A stretch of DNA of 64,000 nucleotides from Salipiger sp. H15 (GTDB lineage: Bacteria; Pseudomonadota; Alphaproteobacteria; Rhodobacterales; Rhodobacteraceae), in the NCBI RefSeq assembly GCF_040409955.1, contig NZ_CP123385.1, forward strand, positions 1,595,501-1,659,500, read 5' to 3'. The notes under the pieces are model-generated. The model searched no databases and was not told the DNA's origin. It worked only from the letters and a program-made list of their open reading frames with translations. Below, in pieces: positions 45,158-53,630 of the stretch; positions within the stretch are counted from its first letter, which is position 1; every line of letters begins with the position of its first letter. The position numbers and the translations under genes were made by a program.

Positions 45158-46765
45158 TCAGACCATCATCTCCTTGGTGGCCGAGAGGGTCACGCCCGGA
45201 TAGTCGCGGCCGACCCGGTCGATGTCCCACTGCATGCGCGTGAGGTAGACGATGTCGCCGTCGTTGTCGTGGGCGATGTGCTGCTTGTTGGCGGCGGCGA
45301 ACTTCTCGACCGCCAGCTTCTCGCCATGCACCCAGCGCGCCGAGGTGAACTGCGAGGGCTCGAAGCGCACGGGCAGCGAGTATTCCTGCTCGATCCGCGC
45401 GCCCAGCACCTCGAACTGCAGCGCGCCGACGACGCCGACGATGTAGCCCGAGCCGATCGACGGCTTGAAGATCTTCGCCGCGCCTTCCTCGGCGAACTGG
45501 TAGAGCGCCTTCTCGAGGTGCTTGGCCTTCATCGGGTCACCCGCCCGGACGCTCTGCAGCAGTTCCGGCGCGAAGGACGGGATGCCGGTGACCTTCAGCG
45601 CCTCGCCCTCGGTCAGCGTGTCGCCGATGCGCAGCTGGCCGTGGTTCGGAATGCCGATGATGTCGCCCGCCCAGGCCTCTTCCGCCAGCTCGCGGTCGGC
45701 GGCGAGGAAGAGCACCGGGTTCGAGATCGCCATCGGCTTCTTGGTGCGCACGTGGGTCAGCTTCATGCCGCGCTCGAAATGTCCCGAGGCAAGGCGCACG
45801 AAGGCGACGCGGTCGCGGTGCTTGGGGTCCATGTTGGCCTGCACCTTGAAGACGAAGCCCGCGACCTTGGTCTCGTCGGGTGCGATCTGCCGCGGTTCGG
45901 CCGAGGTCGGCTGCGGCTCGGGCGCAAGCTCGCCGATGCCGTCCATCAGCTCCTTCACGCCGAAGGAGTTGATCGCCGAGCCGAACCAGATCGGGGTCAT
46001 GTGCCCCTCGAGCACCGACTGCGCGTCGAGCTTGGGCAGCAGCTCGCGCGCCATCTCGACTTCCTCGCGCAGCTTCTCGAGCAGCTCGGCGGGGACGTGC
46101 TCGGCCAGCTTGGGATCGTCGAGGCCGGAGATCTTGATCGACTCCGCCACGCGGTTGCGGTCGGCGCGGTCCATCAGTTCCAGCCGGTCGTGGATCATGT
46201 CGTAGCAGCCGAGGAAGTCCCGGCCCATGCCGATCGGCCAGCTGGCGGGCGTCACGTCGATGGCGAGGTTTTCCTGGATCTCGTCGATGATCTCGAAGGT
46301 GTCGCGCGCCTCGCGGTCCATCTTGTTGCAGAAGGTCAGGATCGGAAGGTCGCGCAGGCGGCAGACCTCGAAGAGCTTCTGCGTCTGGCTTTCCACGCCC
46401 TTGGCGCCGTCGATCACCATGATCGCCGCGTCCACCGCCGTCAGCGTGCGGTAGGTGTCCTCGGAGAAGTCCGAGTGGCCGGGCGTGTCGACGAGGTTGT
46501 AGCGGAACTTGCCGTAATCGAAGGACATCGCCGAGGCCGAGACCGAGATCCCGCGCTCCTGCTCCATCTTCATGAAGTCCGAGCGGGTGCGCCGCGCCTC
46601 GCCCTTGGCGCGGACCTGTCCGGCCATCTGGATCGCCCCGCCGAAAAGCAGGAACTTTTCGGTCAGCGTGGTCTTGCCCGCATCCGGGTGCGAGATGATC
46701 GCGAAGGTGCGGCGCCGCGCGATCTCGGGCGGCAGGGTGGGGCGGTTCGAATGGGTGTCCAGCAT
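45158..46765 (-). CDS. prfC: Peptide chain release factor 3
   Basis: The product has 535 residues from ATG 46765 (LDTHSNRPTLPPEIARRRTF). The GTPase motifs are SHPDAGKTTLTEK for G1, DTPGHSDFSEDT for G3 and FCNKMDREARD for G4. The C-terminal part has EFEVLGARIEQEYSLPVRFE-like LQFEVLGARIEQEYSLPVRF, typical of RF3. It recycles RF1 and RF2 from the ribosome after peptide release. The frame continues upstream to 46882 without similarity and would overlap the divergent gene, so the shorter start is preferred. Confidence 0.96.
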   Translation of the reverse strand: MLDTHSNRPTLPPEIARRRTFAIISHPDAGKTTLTEKFLLFGGAIQMAGQVRAKGEARRTRSDFMKMEQERGISVSASAMSFDYGKFRYNLVDTPGHSDFSEDTYRTLTAVDAAIMVIDGAKGVESQTQKLFEVCRLRDLPILTFCNKMDREARDTFEIIDEIQENLAIDVTPASWPIGMGRDFLGCYDMIHDRLELMDRADRNRVAESIKISGLDDPKLAEHVPAELLEKLREEVEMARELLPKLDAQSVLEGHMTPIWFGSAINSFGVKELMDGIGELAPEPQPTSAEPRQIAPDETKVAGFVFKVQANMDPKHRDRVAFVRLASGHFERGMKLTHVRTKKPMAISNPVLFLAADRELAEEAWAGDIIGIPNHGQLRIGDTLTEGEALKVTGIPSFAPELLQSVRAGDPMKAKHLEKALYQFAEEGAAKIFKPSIGSGYIVGVVGALQFEVLGARIEQEYSLPVRFEPSQFTSARWVHGEKLAVEKFAAANKQHIAHDNDGDIVYLTRMQWDIDRVGRDYPGVTLSATKEMMV

Positions 46766-46853
46766 GGGGCGGCGTATAGGTTCGGATCGCGGTTTTGTCC
46801 ATGGGGAACCGCGCCCGCGGCGCGCGGGTTGGGGGGAGGAAGGGAGAGCTGCC

Positions 46854-47117
46854 ATGACTAGGGACCACGGCCCGTCGATCAAGGATGACGCGCTCTACGA
46901 GACGCTGCGCAAGAAGGGCTATTCCCCCGAGAAATCGGCGCGCATCGCCAATGCCTCGGCCAACCCCGACATGCACCCCTCGGAAAAGGGCGGCAAGGCG
47001 CCACCCTACGAGGACTGGACGCGGGAGGCGCTCTACGACCGCGCCAGGGAGATCGGCATCGAGGGTCGGTCGAAGATGAAAAAGAGCGCGTTGATAGAGG
47101 CGCTCCGCAACCACTGA
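46854..47117 (+). CDS. DUF7218/Rho-N-like small protein
   Basis: The product has 87 residues. DHGPSIKDDALYETLRKKGY and KSARIANASAN resemble the DUF7218 family, and the end TREALYDRAREIGIEGRSKM followed by KKSALIEALRN looks like a Rho-N/SAP-type helical module, which can bind nucleic acid. A strong GGGGGGAGGAAGGGAGAG site precedes the ATG. It is divergent from prfC with 88 bases between the starts. The role is unknown. Confidence 0.8.
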   Translation: MTRDHGPSIKDDALYETLRKKGYSPEKSARIANASANPDMHPSEKGGKAPPYEDWTREALYDRAREIGIEGRSKMKKSALIEALRNH

Positions 47118-47145
47118 ACGCGGCGCCCTTGGTGCGCTCGGGATT

Positions 47146-47167
47146 GCGTATTTGGAAAGAGAAGAAG
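47146..47167. repeat. Interspersed element copy D
   Basis: GCGTATTTGGAAAGAGAAG is identical to the left arm at 22822. It lies between two convergent genes (stops at 47117 and 47208), where a terminator is expected, but no right arm follows nearby. Confidence 0.75.
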
Positions 47168-47207
47168 CGGGGGCCGGGTACGGTGTGTGCCGGGCGCCCT
47201 CGCGGAT

Positions 47208-48263
47208 CTAGCCTGCCGAGGAGCGCCGCAGGATCTTGGCGGCGTCGGGGCGCTGCAGCAGCGTCTCCTGCACCTCGAGTTCGGGCTGGTCCGAGGCGTG
47301 GTGTCGCGGCAGCAGGGCGCTCACCTGCTCGGAAAGCTCGGCCGGCAGCGCGGCGCGGGTGCGCGTGTCCACCAGCAGCGACTCCGCCGCAATCCCCTCG
47401 GCATAGATGATCTGGTGGTGGTCGAAGAGCATCTGGAAATAGTCGACGAAGCCCCCCTCGCGGCGCAGCACCGTCTCGCCGTTCACCAGATGGCGGGCGC
47501 GCACCAGCAGCTCGGCGCGCCCGGCGCCGAGACGGTCGCGGCGCTGGTAGACGAAGAGCCGGTGATCGGGGCTGACCAGCAGGTCGCGCGCCGCGTTGAG
47601 CGTGCCGGCGCGGATCAGCACCGGGGCGAAGGCGCCGAGGGCGCGCTGGGTGTGCTGCCCGATCCAGCGGATCGGCTGCGGCCCGTCATCGCGCGTCAGC
47701 ACCCGGTCGCCGACCTGCAGATCCTCGACCGCGCGCTGCGCGCCCGAGGCGAGGGTGATCATCGTGCCGCGGGTGAAGGAGACGCACGCAGCCTGCGCGA
47801 AGCGGGCAAGCGCCTCGCCGCGGCTCACCCCGACGAGCGCGTAGTCCTTGCGCGGTTGCATGGGAGCGAGCGGCATGAGGTAGAGCTCGGCCACGAGGCC
47901 GGCGGCGTCGGTCTCGACCAGCACCAGCGCCTCGGTGATCGCGCCGTCGCCGCACATGAAGGTCAGGCAGCAGTCGAGATGCAGCTCGGCGCCGCGGTGC
48001 CCGAGATCGCCGCCCGGGCCGATGCGGAAGGGCGAGGCGGCGGCGGGCAGCAGGCTCAGCCGGGCGGGCCGGGCGAGGGGCGAGAGCTCGTAGATGTCGT
48101 CGGGCTGGAGCTCCTCGGCGAAGCTGAGCTCGTCGCCGAGATTGGCGCCGGCGACGACGCGCAGCTGGGCGCCGCGGTAGACCGTCACGCTATGCGCCGG
48201 ACGGGTGCCGCGGGGCTCGGACCCGGCGGTGAAATCGGCGTCGAAAAGGGCGTCTGCCATCAC
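47208..48263 (-). CDS. Hint-domain protein
   Basis: The product has 351 residues. From Cys160 it reads CVSFTRGTMITLASGAQRAV, the start of a hedgehog/intein (Hint) module, with LQVGDRVLTRDDGPQPIRWI and LLVSPDHRLFVYQRRDRLGA as the next blocks. The 159 residues before it form a separate beta-rich domain. Such proteins are frequent in Rhodobacteraceae; Hint modules can cleave themselves at the N-terminal Cys, which here would release the front domain. No signal peptide is seen. Self-cleavage has not been shown for this family and is inference. Confidence 0.85.
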   Translation of the reverse strand: MMADALFDADFTAGSEPRGTRPAHSVTVYRGAQLRVVAGANLGDELSFAEELQPDDIYELSPLARPARLSLLPAAASPFRIGPGGDLGHRGAELHLDCCLTFMCGDGAITEALVLVETDAAGLVAELYLMPLAPMQPRKDYALVGVSRGEALARFAQAACVSFTRGTMITLASGAQRAVEDLQVGDRVLTRDDGPQPIRWIGQHTQRALGAFAPVLIRAGTLNAARDLLVSPDHRLFVYQRRDRLGAGRAELLVRARHLVNGETVLRREGGFVDYFQMLFDHHQIIYAEGIAAESLLVDTRTRAALPAELSEQVSALLPRHHASDQPELEVQETLLQRPDAAKILRRSSAG

Positions 48264-48438
48264 TCGTCTCTAACCTGTACCCGGCGTTTCGGGTTTTCCC
48301 GAAATGCGGCTGCACGCCTTGCCGCAGGATCTGGCCGGGATGCGTTGCCAGCCTACACGCCATTGTATGTCAAGGGAATGTGTCATCATATGGCCCCGGA
48401 CCCGGCGTTTTGCCGGCGGAATGGAAAGGGAGAGCAGG

Positions 48439-49218
48439 ATGGATCTCGGGATCGCGGGAAGGACGGCGCTGGTCTGCGCCTCGTCGAAGGGGCTGGGGCG
48501 CGGCTGCGCCGAGGCGCTGGCCGAGGCGGGCTGCAACCTCGTGATGAACGCGCGCGGCGCCGAGGCGCTGGAGGCTGCGGCCGCGGAGATCCGGGCGCGC
48601 CATGGCGTCGAGGTGAAGACCGTCGCCGCCGACATCGTCTCGGAGGACGGGCGGGCGCAGGTGCTCGAGGTGGCGCGCGGCGCCGACATCCTGGTGACCA
48701 ATGCGGGCGGCCCGCCGCCGGGGCTCTGGAGCGACTGGGACCGCACCGATTTCATCAAGGCGCTCGACGGCAACATGCTGACGCCGATCGCGCTCATGCA
48801 GGCGCTGATGCCGGGGATGATGGAGCGCGGCTGGGGCCGCGTGGTCAACATCACGTCGCGCTCGGTCAAGGCGCCGATCCTGCAGCTCGGCCTGTCGAAC
48901 TCGGCGCGGGCGGGGCTCACCGGCTTCGTCGCCGGCACCTCGCGGCAGGTGGCCGAGAAGGGCGTGACGATCAACAACCTGCTGCCCGGCGTGCACGAGA
49001 CCGACCGGATCGTGCAGATGGACCGGCATGATTCCGAGGCCTCGGGCCGCCCGGTCGCCGAGGTCAGCGCCGCGCGCGCGGCGGGGATCCCGACCCGCGA
49101 ATACGGTCAGGCGGCGGATTTCGGGCGGATGTGCGCCTTCCTCTGCTCGGTCCACGCGCGGTTCATCGTCGGGCAGAACATCGTGCTCGACGGCGGCGAG
49201 ACGCTGGCGACGATCTGA
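48439..49218 (+). CDS. Short-chain dehydrogenase/reductase
   Basis: The product has 259 residues from ATG 48439, preceded by AGGGAGAGCAGG; ATG 48421 is in frame but sits before this site. LGIAGRTALVCASSKGLGRG is the cofactor loop and VTNAGGPPPGLW the N-A-G block. The usual Y-x-x-x-K is not obvious: after VVNITSRSVKAP the expected position reads LQLGLSNSARAG, where Ser/Asn replace Tyr/Lys, as in the 3-oxoacyl-ACP reductase-like atypical SDRs. The end has VGQNIVLDGGETLATI. The substrate is unknown. Confidence 0.85.
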   Translation: MDLGIAGRTALVCASSKGLGRGCAEALAEAGCNLVMNARGAEALEAAAAEIRARHGVEVKTVAADIVSEDGRAQVLEVARGADILVTNAGGPPPGLWSDWDRTDFIKALDGNMLTPIALMQALMPGMMERGWGRVVNITSRSVKAPILQLGLSNSARAGLTGFVAGTSRQVAEKGVTINNLLPGVHETDRIVQMDRHDSEASGRPVAEVSAARAAGIPTREYGQAADFGRMCAFLCSVHARFIVGQNIVLDGGETLATI

Positions 49219-49225
49219 GCGCGCC

Positions 49226-50368
49226 ATGGCACGGGGACCCGACGGACAGGGCGGCGGGGCGGGGTTCTCGCTTGCCGACCAGCTCTTCAACCGCGGCTCG
49301 CTCGGCGATCTCGGGCGGGACTTCGCGGTCCTGCCCGGCTTCGATGCCGCGCGCTTCGTCGACACCGCGCTGCCGCGGCTCGCGGGGCTGGGCGTGCATG
49401 CGCGGCTCGAGGTCATGGCCGAGGCGCTGGCCGAGCAGCTTCCTTCGGCATTTCCCGAAATGGCGGAACAGGTGGCCGCGGCGCTGCCGCCGCCGCTCGA
49501 TCCCGGGTTGCAGGACGATGATTTCGGACGCTTCATCCATGCGGTGCCCGGGGTTCTCGCGGTGCGCCACGGCATGGAGCACCCGGACGCGGCGCTCGAC
49601 CTGATCCACGCGGCGACGCAGCGCTTTTCGATGGAATACGCGATCCGGCCCTTCCTCAACCGCTGGCCCGACAAGGTGCTGGCGCGGCTCGACGACTGGG
49701 CCGGGGACCCGCACTACCACGTGCGGCGGCTGGTCTCCGAGGGCACCCGGCCGAAGCTTCCCTGGGGCATGGGGATCACGCTCGATCCCATGGTGCCGCT
49801 GCGCCATCTCGACCGGCTGCACGCGGATGGCACCCGTTTCGTGACCCGCTCGGTGGCCAACCACCTCAATGACCTGTCGAAGATCGCACCGGACGAGATG
49901 CTGGCCCGGCTGTCCCGCTGGCAGCAGGAGGGCCGGCAGGAGGCGCGGGAACTCGACTGGATCACCCGCCATGCGCTGCGCACCGCCGTCAAGCGCGGCG
50001 AGCCGGAGGCGCTGGCGCTGCTCGGCTACCGCGCCGACCTGCCGGTGACCGCGAGGGTGACGCTGGACGCGCCGCGCGTGGCGGTCGGCGGGATGCTCGG
50101 CTTCGCGGTCGAACTCACCTCGCCCGAGGGCGGCGCAGCGCTGGTGGACTACCGGCTGCGCTTTCACCGGCCATCGGGCAGCGCCGAGAAGGTCTTCAAG
50201 CTGAAATCGGCCAGGCTTGTGCCGGGCAAGCCGCTGCGGCTGGAAAAGCGGCACCGGATGAAGGGCGATGCGACAACCTTCCGCCTGCACCCCGGTCCGC
50301 ATGCGGTCATCGTGCAGGTGAACGGCCGCGACGTCGCCGAGGCCGCCTTCGAGCTGACCGGGGACTAG
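49226..50368 (+). CDS. AlkD-like HEAT-repeat DNA alkylation repair protein
   Basis: The product has 380 residues from ATG 49226, seven bases after the SDR stop. SLADQLFNRGSLGDLGRDFA starts the family, and HVRRLVSEGTRPKLPWGMGI is the characteristic AlkC/AlkD-type block in the middle of helical HEAT repeats. The last 90 residues are a beta-rich domain (RVALDAPRVAVGGMLGF-like region, then GPHAVIVQVNGRDVAEAAFE). AlkD-type glycosylases remove bulky or positively charged alkyl bases from DNA. Members with an added beta domain may not be enzymes, so activity is not certain. Confidence 0.82.
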   Translation: MARGPDGQGGGAGFSLADQLFNRGSLGDLGRDFAVLPGFDAARFVDTALPRLAGLGVHARLEVMAEALAEQLPSAFPEMAEQVAAALPPPLDPGLQDDDFGRFIHAVPGVLAVRHGMEHPDAALDLIHAATQRFSMEYAIRPFLNRWPDKVLARLDDWAGDPHYHVRRLVSEGTRPKLPWGMGITLDPMVPLRHLDRLHADGTRFVTRSVANHLNDLSKIAPDEMLARLSRWQQEGRQEARELDWITRHALRTAVKRGEPEALALLGYRADLPVTARVTLDAPRVAVGGMLGFAVELTSPEGGAALVDYRLRFHRPSGSAEKVFKLKSARLVPGKPLRLEKRHRMKGDATTFRLHPGPHAVIVQVNGRDVAEAAFELTGD

Positions 50369-50544
50369 GCCGGGGCCGGGGATGCCGCCTTCGCAGGCGG
50401 TGATGAGCGGCGGATCGCGGAGGGCGCAGGCGGGGCTTGCCAAGGGGCCGGCACGGGGCGGAGAATGGTGCCGTGCCCCGACGGGACGCGATCCCTCTGC
50501 GACTTTTCTGCCAAGGCTCCCCGGGCGAGGAAAAGGACTTCGAG

Positions 50545-50745
50545 ATGCGCGACGACCAACTCTTCTTCTGGGGTGGCCTTCTGGCGGCGGCCCTGGGCTC
50601 GCTGGCCCTGATGACGGACCACCTGGTCTTCAACGCCGACCTGCTCGAGCCGTCGAGCACGCCGCATTCGGGCTTCTTCGCGGCGGGGGTGTTCATCATC
50701 CTGAGCGGCGGCGCGGCGCTGGTCGCGGCCTTCGCCCGGGACTGA
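50545..50745 (+). CDS. Small two-helix membrane protein
   Basis: The product has 66 residues from ATG 50545, after GGGCGAGGAAAAGG. Helix one is FFWGGLLAAALGSLALMTD, helix two is GFFAAGVFIILSGGAALVAA, with a short acidic loop between them. No family is recognised. The gene stands alone between the AlkD-like gene and the metalloprotease, with 173 bases before the latter. Confidence 0.65.
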   Translation: MRDDQLFFWGGLLAAALGSLALMTDHLVFNADLLEPSSTPHSGFFAAGVFIILSGGAALVAAFARD

Positions 50746-50918
50746 CAGGCGATCTTCCCGAGCAGAACGACCTGCGCGCTGCCGCCGAGACTCGGCTCTG
50801 CGCGGTCGGCCTTTCCGCGCCTGTCAACCGCAGGGTTGTATGGAATTCAATAATGCTCTGAAAAGTTGCGCCATGGTATGATCCCGGCATTTCAACGGCT
50901 TTTCGAAAGGAGCTCCCC

Positions 50919-52814
50919 ATGTGCGAGCATCGTCACAGCAGCCGGGAATCCAGCGATCTTTCCACTCTCTTTTCCAACACCGAATTCGCGGGCAGCTGGC
51001 ACAATTTCTTCGGCCAGTGCTCGGGCGGCGGGCATGACCGCTGCTGCGTCGCCCCGGCCCCGGAACTCAAGAAGAAGATCGACAAGGCGCTCGAGGCCAT
51101 GCGCGAGGCCGCGCCCGAGGGGATGGAGAACCTCGTGCGGCTCGGCGACAAGCCGAGGGTCGGCTTCAACGACGGGCTGATCGTGCCCGGCACCGAGCTT
51201 CCGCTCGGCACGCCGCCGATGGTGGCGCGGAACTTCGCCGCGCAGCGCAGCCCGCTCAGCGGCGACGTCCGGGTCTCGGTGGTGCTGGCGGAATTCACCG
51301 ACCGGGCCTTCGGCGCGGGCGCGGCGCAACGCTTCCAGGACCTCTTCTTCTCGACCGGGGTGATCGCCACCGGCTCGGTCAAGGAGTATTACAGCGACGT
51401 GACCAATGGCACGGTCAACATCGTCGGCGAGGTGGCGGGGCCCTTCACCATGCCCGACACGCTGGCGCATTACGCCAACGGCCAGTCCGGCACCGGCAGC
51501 ACCACGCCCAACGCCCGCGACTTGGCGCGCGACGCCGCCATCGCCGCCGACCCGACGGTGAACTTCGGCCCCTACGACAACGACGGCGACGGCTTCGTCG
51601 ACGCCTACGTGGTGGTCCATGCCGGCTCCGGCGCCGAGCAGACCGGCTCGGGCGGCGACATCTGGTCCCACAAGTGGGTGATGCGCTCGGAGTTCAGCGC
51701 CGACGGCACCAAGCTCTTTGCCTACCTGACGATCCCCGAGGACGCGCTGCTCGGCGTCTGCGCGCACGAGCTCGGCCACCTTCTCTTCGGCTTCCCGGAT
51801 CTCTACGACACCGACCAGAGCTCGGAGGGCGTGGGCAACTGGTGCCTGATGGGCGGCGGGTCGTGGAACGGCGGCGGCAACACGCCCGCGCATCCCTCGG
51901 CCTGGTGCAAGGCCAACCAGGGCTGGGTCACGGTCACCAACGTCACCAGCAACGGCACCCGCACCATCCCCGACGTGAAGAGCGCCCGCGAGGTGTTCCG
52001 CCTGTGGAAGGACGGCGGCGCGGGGCAGGAGTACTTCCTCGTCGAGAACCGCCAGCGCACGGGCTTCGACCAGGGGCTGCCCGGCGACGGGCTGCTGATC
52101 TGGCACATCGACGAGGCGATCTCGACCAACTCGAACGAGGCGCATCCGAAGGTGGCGCTCGAGCAGGCGGATGCGGCGGATCACCTCGGCACCGGGGCGA
52201 ACCGCGGCGACGGCGGCGATCCCTATCCCGGCAGCGCGAACAACACGGTCTTTGACAAGAACTCGACGCCGAACTCGCGCAGCTACGCCGGGACCGACAC
52301 CTGCGTGGCCGTGGCCAGCATCTCGGCGGCCTCGGCGACGATGACGGCGGACCTGCGGGTGCGCTGCGGCAAGGCGCTGCTCAAGGACATCACCGACAAG
52401 GGCTTCGACAAGACCTTCACCGAGAAGCGCCCCGACAAGTTCTTCGAGAAGCCGCTCGTCAACGACAAGCGCCTCGGCTTCGACAAGCGGCCCGAGAAGC
52501 CGGTGATCGACAAGTCCGTGGGCTACGACAAGGGCGACTTCGAGAAGCCGACCGACAAGTTCACCGACAAGCTGCGGGACGGCGGGTTCGACCGGCCCGG
52601 GGGCGGTCTCGGTGGCGGCTACGGCGGCATCGAGGAGCGGCTCGCCGCGATCGAATCCGCCATGGCGGCGATCACGCCCTTCATCGAGGCCTCGCTGCGG
52701 CCCGACCTCGACTTGAGCGCCCTTGCCGGCGAGGACGACCTGCAGCAGCTGCGCTCCGCGGCCGGCAGCAACAAGGCGCAGGCCAAGCGGCTGCTCGACA
52801 CGCGGCAGGGCTGA
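50919..52814 (+). CDS. M6-family metalloprotease with Lys/Asp/Glu-rich repeat tail
   Basis: The product has 631 residues; AAAGGAG precedes the ATG. The zinc motif is HELGH at residues 283-287 in CAHELGHLLFGFPDLYD, followed by NWCLMGGGSWNGGG, typical of M6 (immune inhibitor A-like) proteases. A YDNDGDGFVDAYVVVHAG stretch near residue 215 may bind calcium. There is no Sec or Tat signal: it begins MCEHRHSSRESSDLSTLFSN and has a Cys/His-rich start. Residues about 485-555 are a repeat of short units (GFDK, FEKP, VIDK, FTDK), then Gly-rich GGGLGGGYGG and a helical end. It is the first gene of a tight cassette with the 270-residue protein and the ATP-grasp ligase. Confidence 0.88.
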   Translation: MCEHRHSSRESSDLSTLFSNTEFAGSWHNFFGQCSGGGHDRCCVAPAPELKKKIDKALEAMREAAPEGMENLVRLGDKPRVGFNDGLIVPGTELPLGTPPMVARNFAAQRSPLSGDVRVSVVLAEFTDRAFGAGAAQRFQDLFFSTGVIATGSVKEYYSDVTNGTVNIVGEVAGPFTMPDTLAHYANGQSGTGSTTPNARDLARDAAIAADPTVNFGPYDNDGDGFVDAYVVVHAGSGAEQTGSGGDIWSHKWVMRSEFSADGTKLFAYLTIPEDALLGVCAHELGHLLFGFPDLYDTDQSSEGVGNWCLMGGGSWNGGGNTPAHPSAWCKANQGWVTVTNVTSNGTRTIPDVKSAREVFRLWKDGGAGQEYFLVENRQRTGFDQGLPGDGLLIWHIDEAISTNSNEAHPKVALEQADAADHLGTGANRGDGGDPYPGSANNTVFDKNSTPNSRSYAGTDTCVAVASISAASATMTADLRVRCGKALLKDITDKGFDKTFTEKRPDKFFEKPLVNDKRLGFDKRPEKPVIDKSVGYDKGDFEKPTDKFTDKLRDGGFDRPGGGLGGGYGGIEERLAAIESAMAAITPFIEASLRPDLDLSALAGEDDLQQLRSAAGSNKAQAKRLLDTRQG

Positions 52815-52817
52815 GCC

Positions 52818-53630
52818 ATGGCCGTGTCGCAGGGGCGGCAGGGGGAGGGCGCGGAGGCGCCCTTCCTCCTCGTGCTCGCCGAAACCGAGGACCTGACCGC
52901 GCTGCGGGTCTGCGGCGCGCTGAGCCGCGCGGTGCGGGCGGAATTTGTCACCCCGGACGAGCTTTTCATGGCGCCGCACTGGTCGCATGACCCGCTCGGG
53001 CAAAGCCGGGTCGAGCTGGCCTCGGGGCTGGTGATCGACGACGCCGGCGTGCTCGGCATCTTCAACCGGGTGAGCCGGGTCGCACCGCTGCAATTCGCCG
53101 CGGCGAGCGCCGCCGACCAGCGCTACGCGGGTGACGAGGCCTTCGCGCTGCTGGTGAGCTGGCTCACCGGCTTCGGCGCGCGCTGCGTGAACCGGCCGCA
53201 CCCGGGCTCGGTGGCGGGCTTCGCGGCGCGCAGCCCGTTCGAGGACCGGCTGCGCCTCGGCGCCGACCTGCACGCCAGCACCCGGGCCCGGCACCTCGGC
53301 CTTGGCGTGCGGCCGCGCGGTTTCCCCGACCCCGCGGGCCCGGTCTGGCCGGGAGGCCCGGGCCAGCATCTTTCGGGCGCGCCGCAGCGCCGGGTGCTGA
53401 TCGCCGGGGAGGACCTGCCGGAGGACCTGCCGGAGGCCCTGCGCCAGCGCCTGCGCGCCGAGATGCGGGCGCGGGGGCTGGTGCTTGCCGAGGCTCTGCT
53501 GGAGGATGCCGGCGGCGGCTGGCAGCCGGTCGCGCTGAGCCCCATGCCCGAGGCGGCGGACGAGGCGGACGTGGCGCGGATCGCCGGGCTCCTGCTGGGG
53601 CTCGCGCGGGCCGAGAGGGGGGCGGCATGA
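52818..53630 (+). CDS. Unknown protein resembling an ATP-grasp N-domain without catalytic domain
   Basis: The product has 270 residues, three bases after the metalloprotease stop. No family is recognised directly. Residues 15-130 parallel the N-domain of the ATP-grasp protein encoded next: FLLVLAETEDLTALRV, then GVLGIFNRVSRVAPLQF (compare GIYTRLGPPEPLP) and FGARCVNRPHPGSVAGFAAR (compare PIPVLNRIKACNSNMSKPY). The ATP-grasp catalytic half is absent. It could be a substrate-recognition partner of the ligase. The stop overlaps the ligase start by four bases (ATGA), so both are made together. The match is by eye only. Confidence 0.7.
   Translation: MAVSQGRQGEGAEAPFLLVLAETEDLTALRVCGALSRAVRAEFVTPDELFMAPHWSHDPLGQSRVELASGLVIDDAGVLGIFNRVSRVAPLQFAAASAADQRYAGDEAFALLVSWLTGFGARCVNRPHPGSVAGFAARSPFEDRLRLGADLHASTRARHLGLGVRPRGFPDPAGPVWPGGPGQHLSGAPQRRVLIAGEDLPEDLPEALRQRLRAEMRARGLVLAEALLEDAGGGWQPVALSPMPEAADEADVARIAGLLLGLARAERGAA

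Noticed and set aside
50746..50918. Sigma-70-like promoter in front of the metalloprotease (TATGAT near 50875)
   Set aside because: No acceptable -35 element lies at the right distance, so it is not listed as a feature although the gap surely holds a promoter.
53405..53445. Short tandem repeat encoding EDLPEDLPE
   Set aside because: It is a two-copy, 15-base repeat inside a coding region, easily explained by local duplication.
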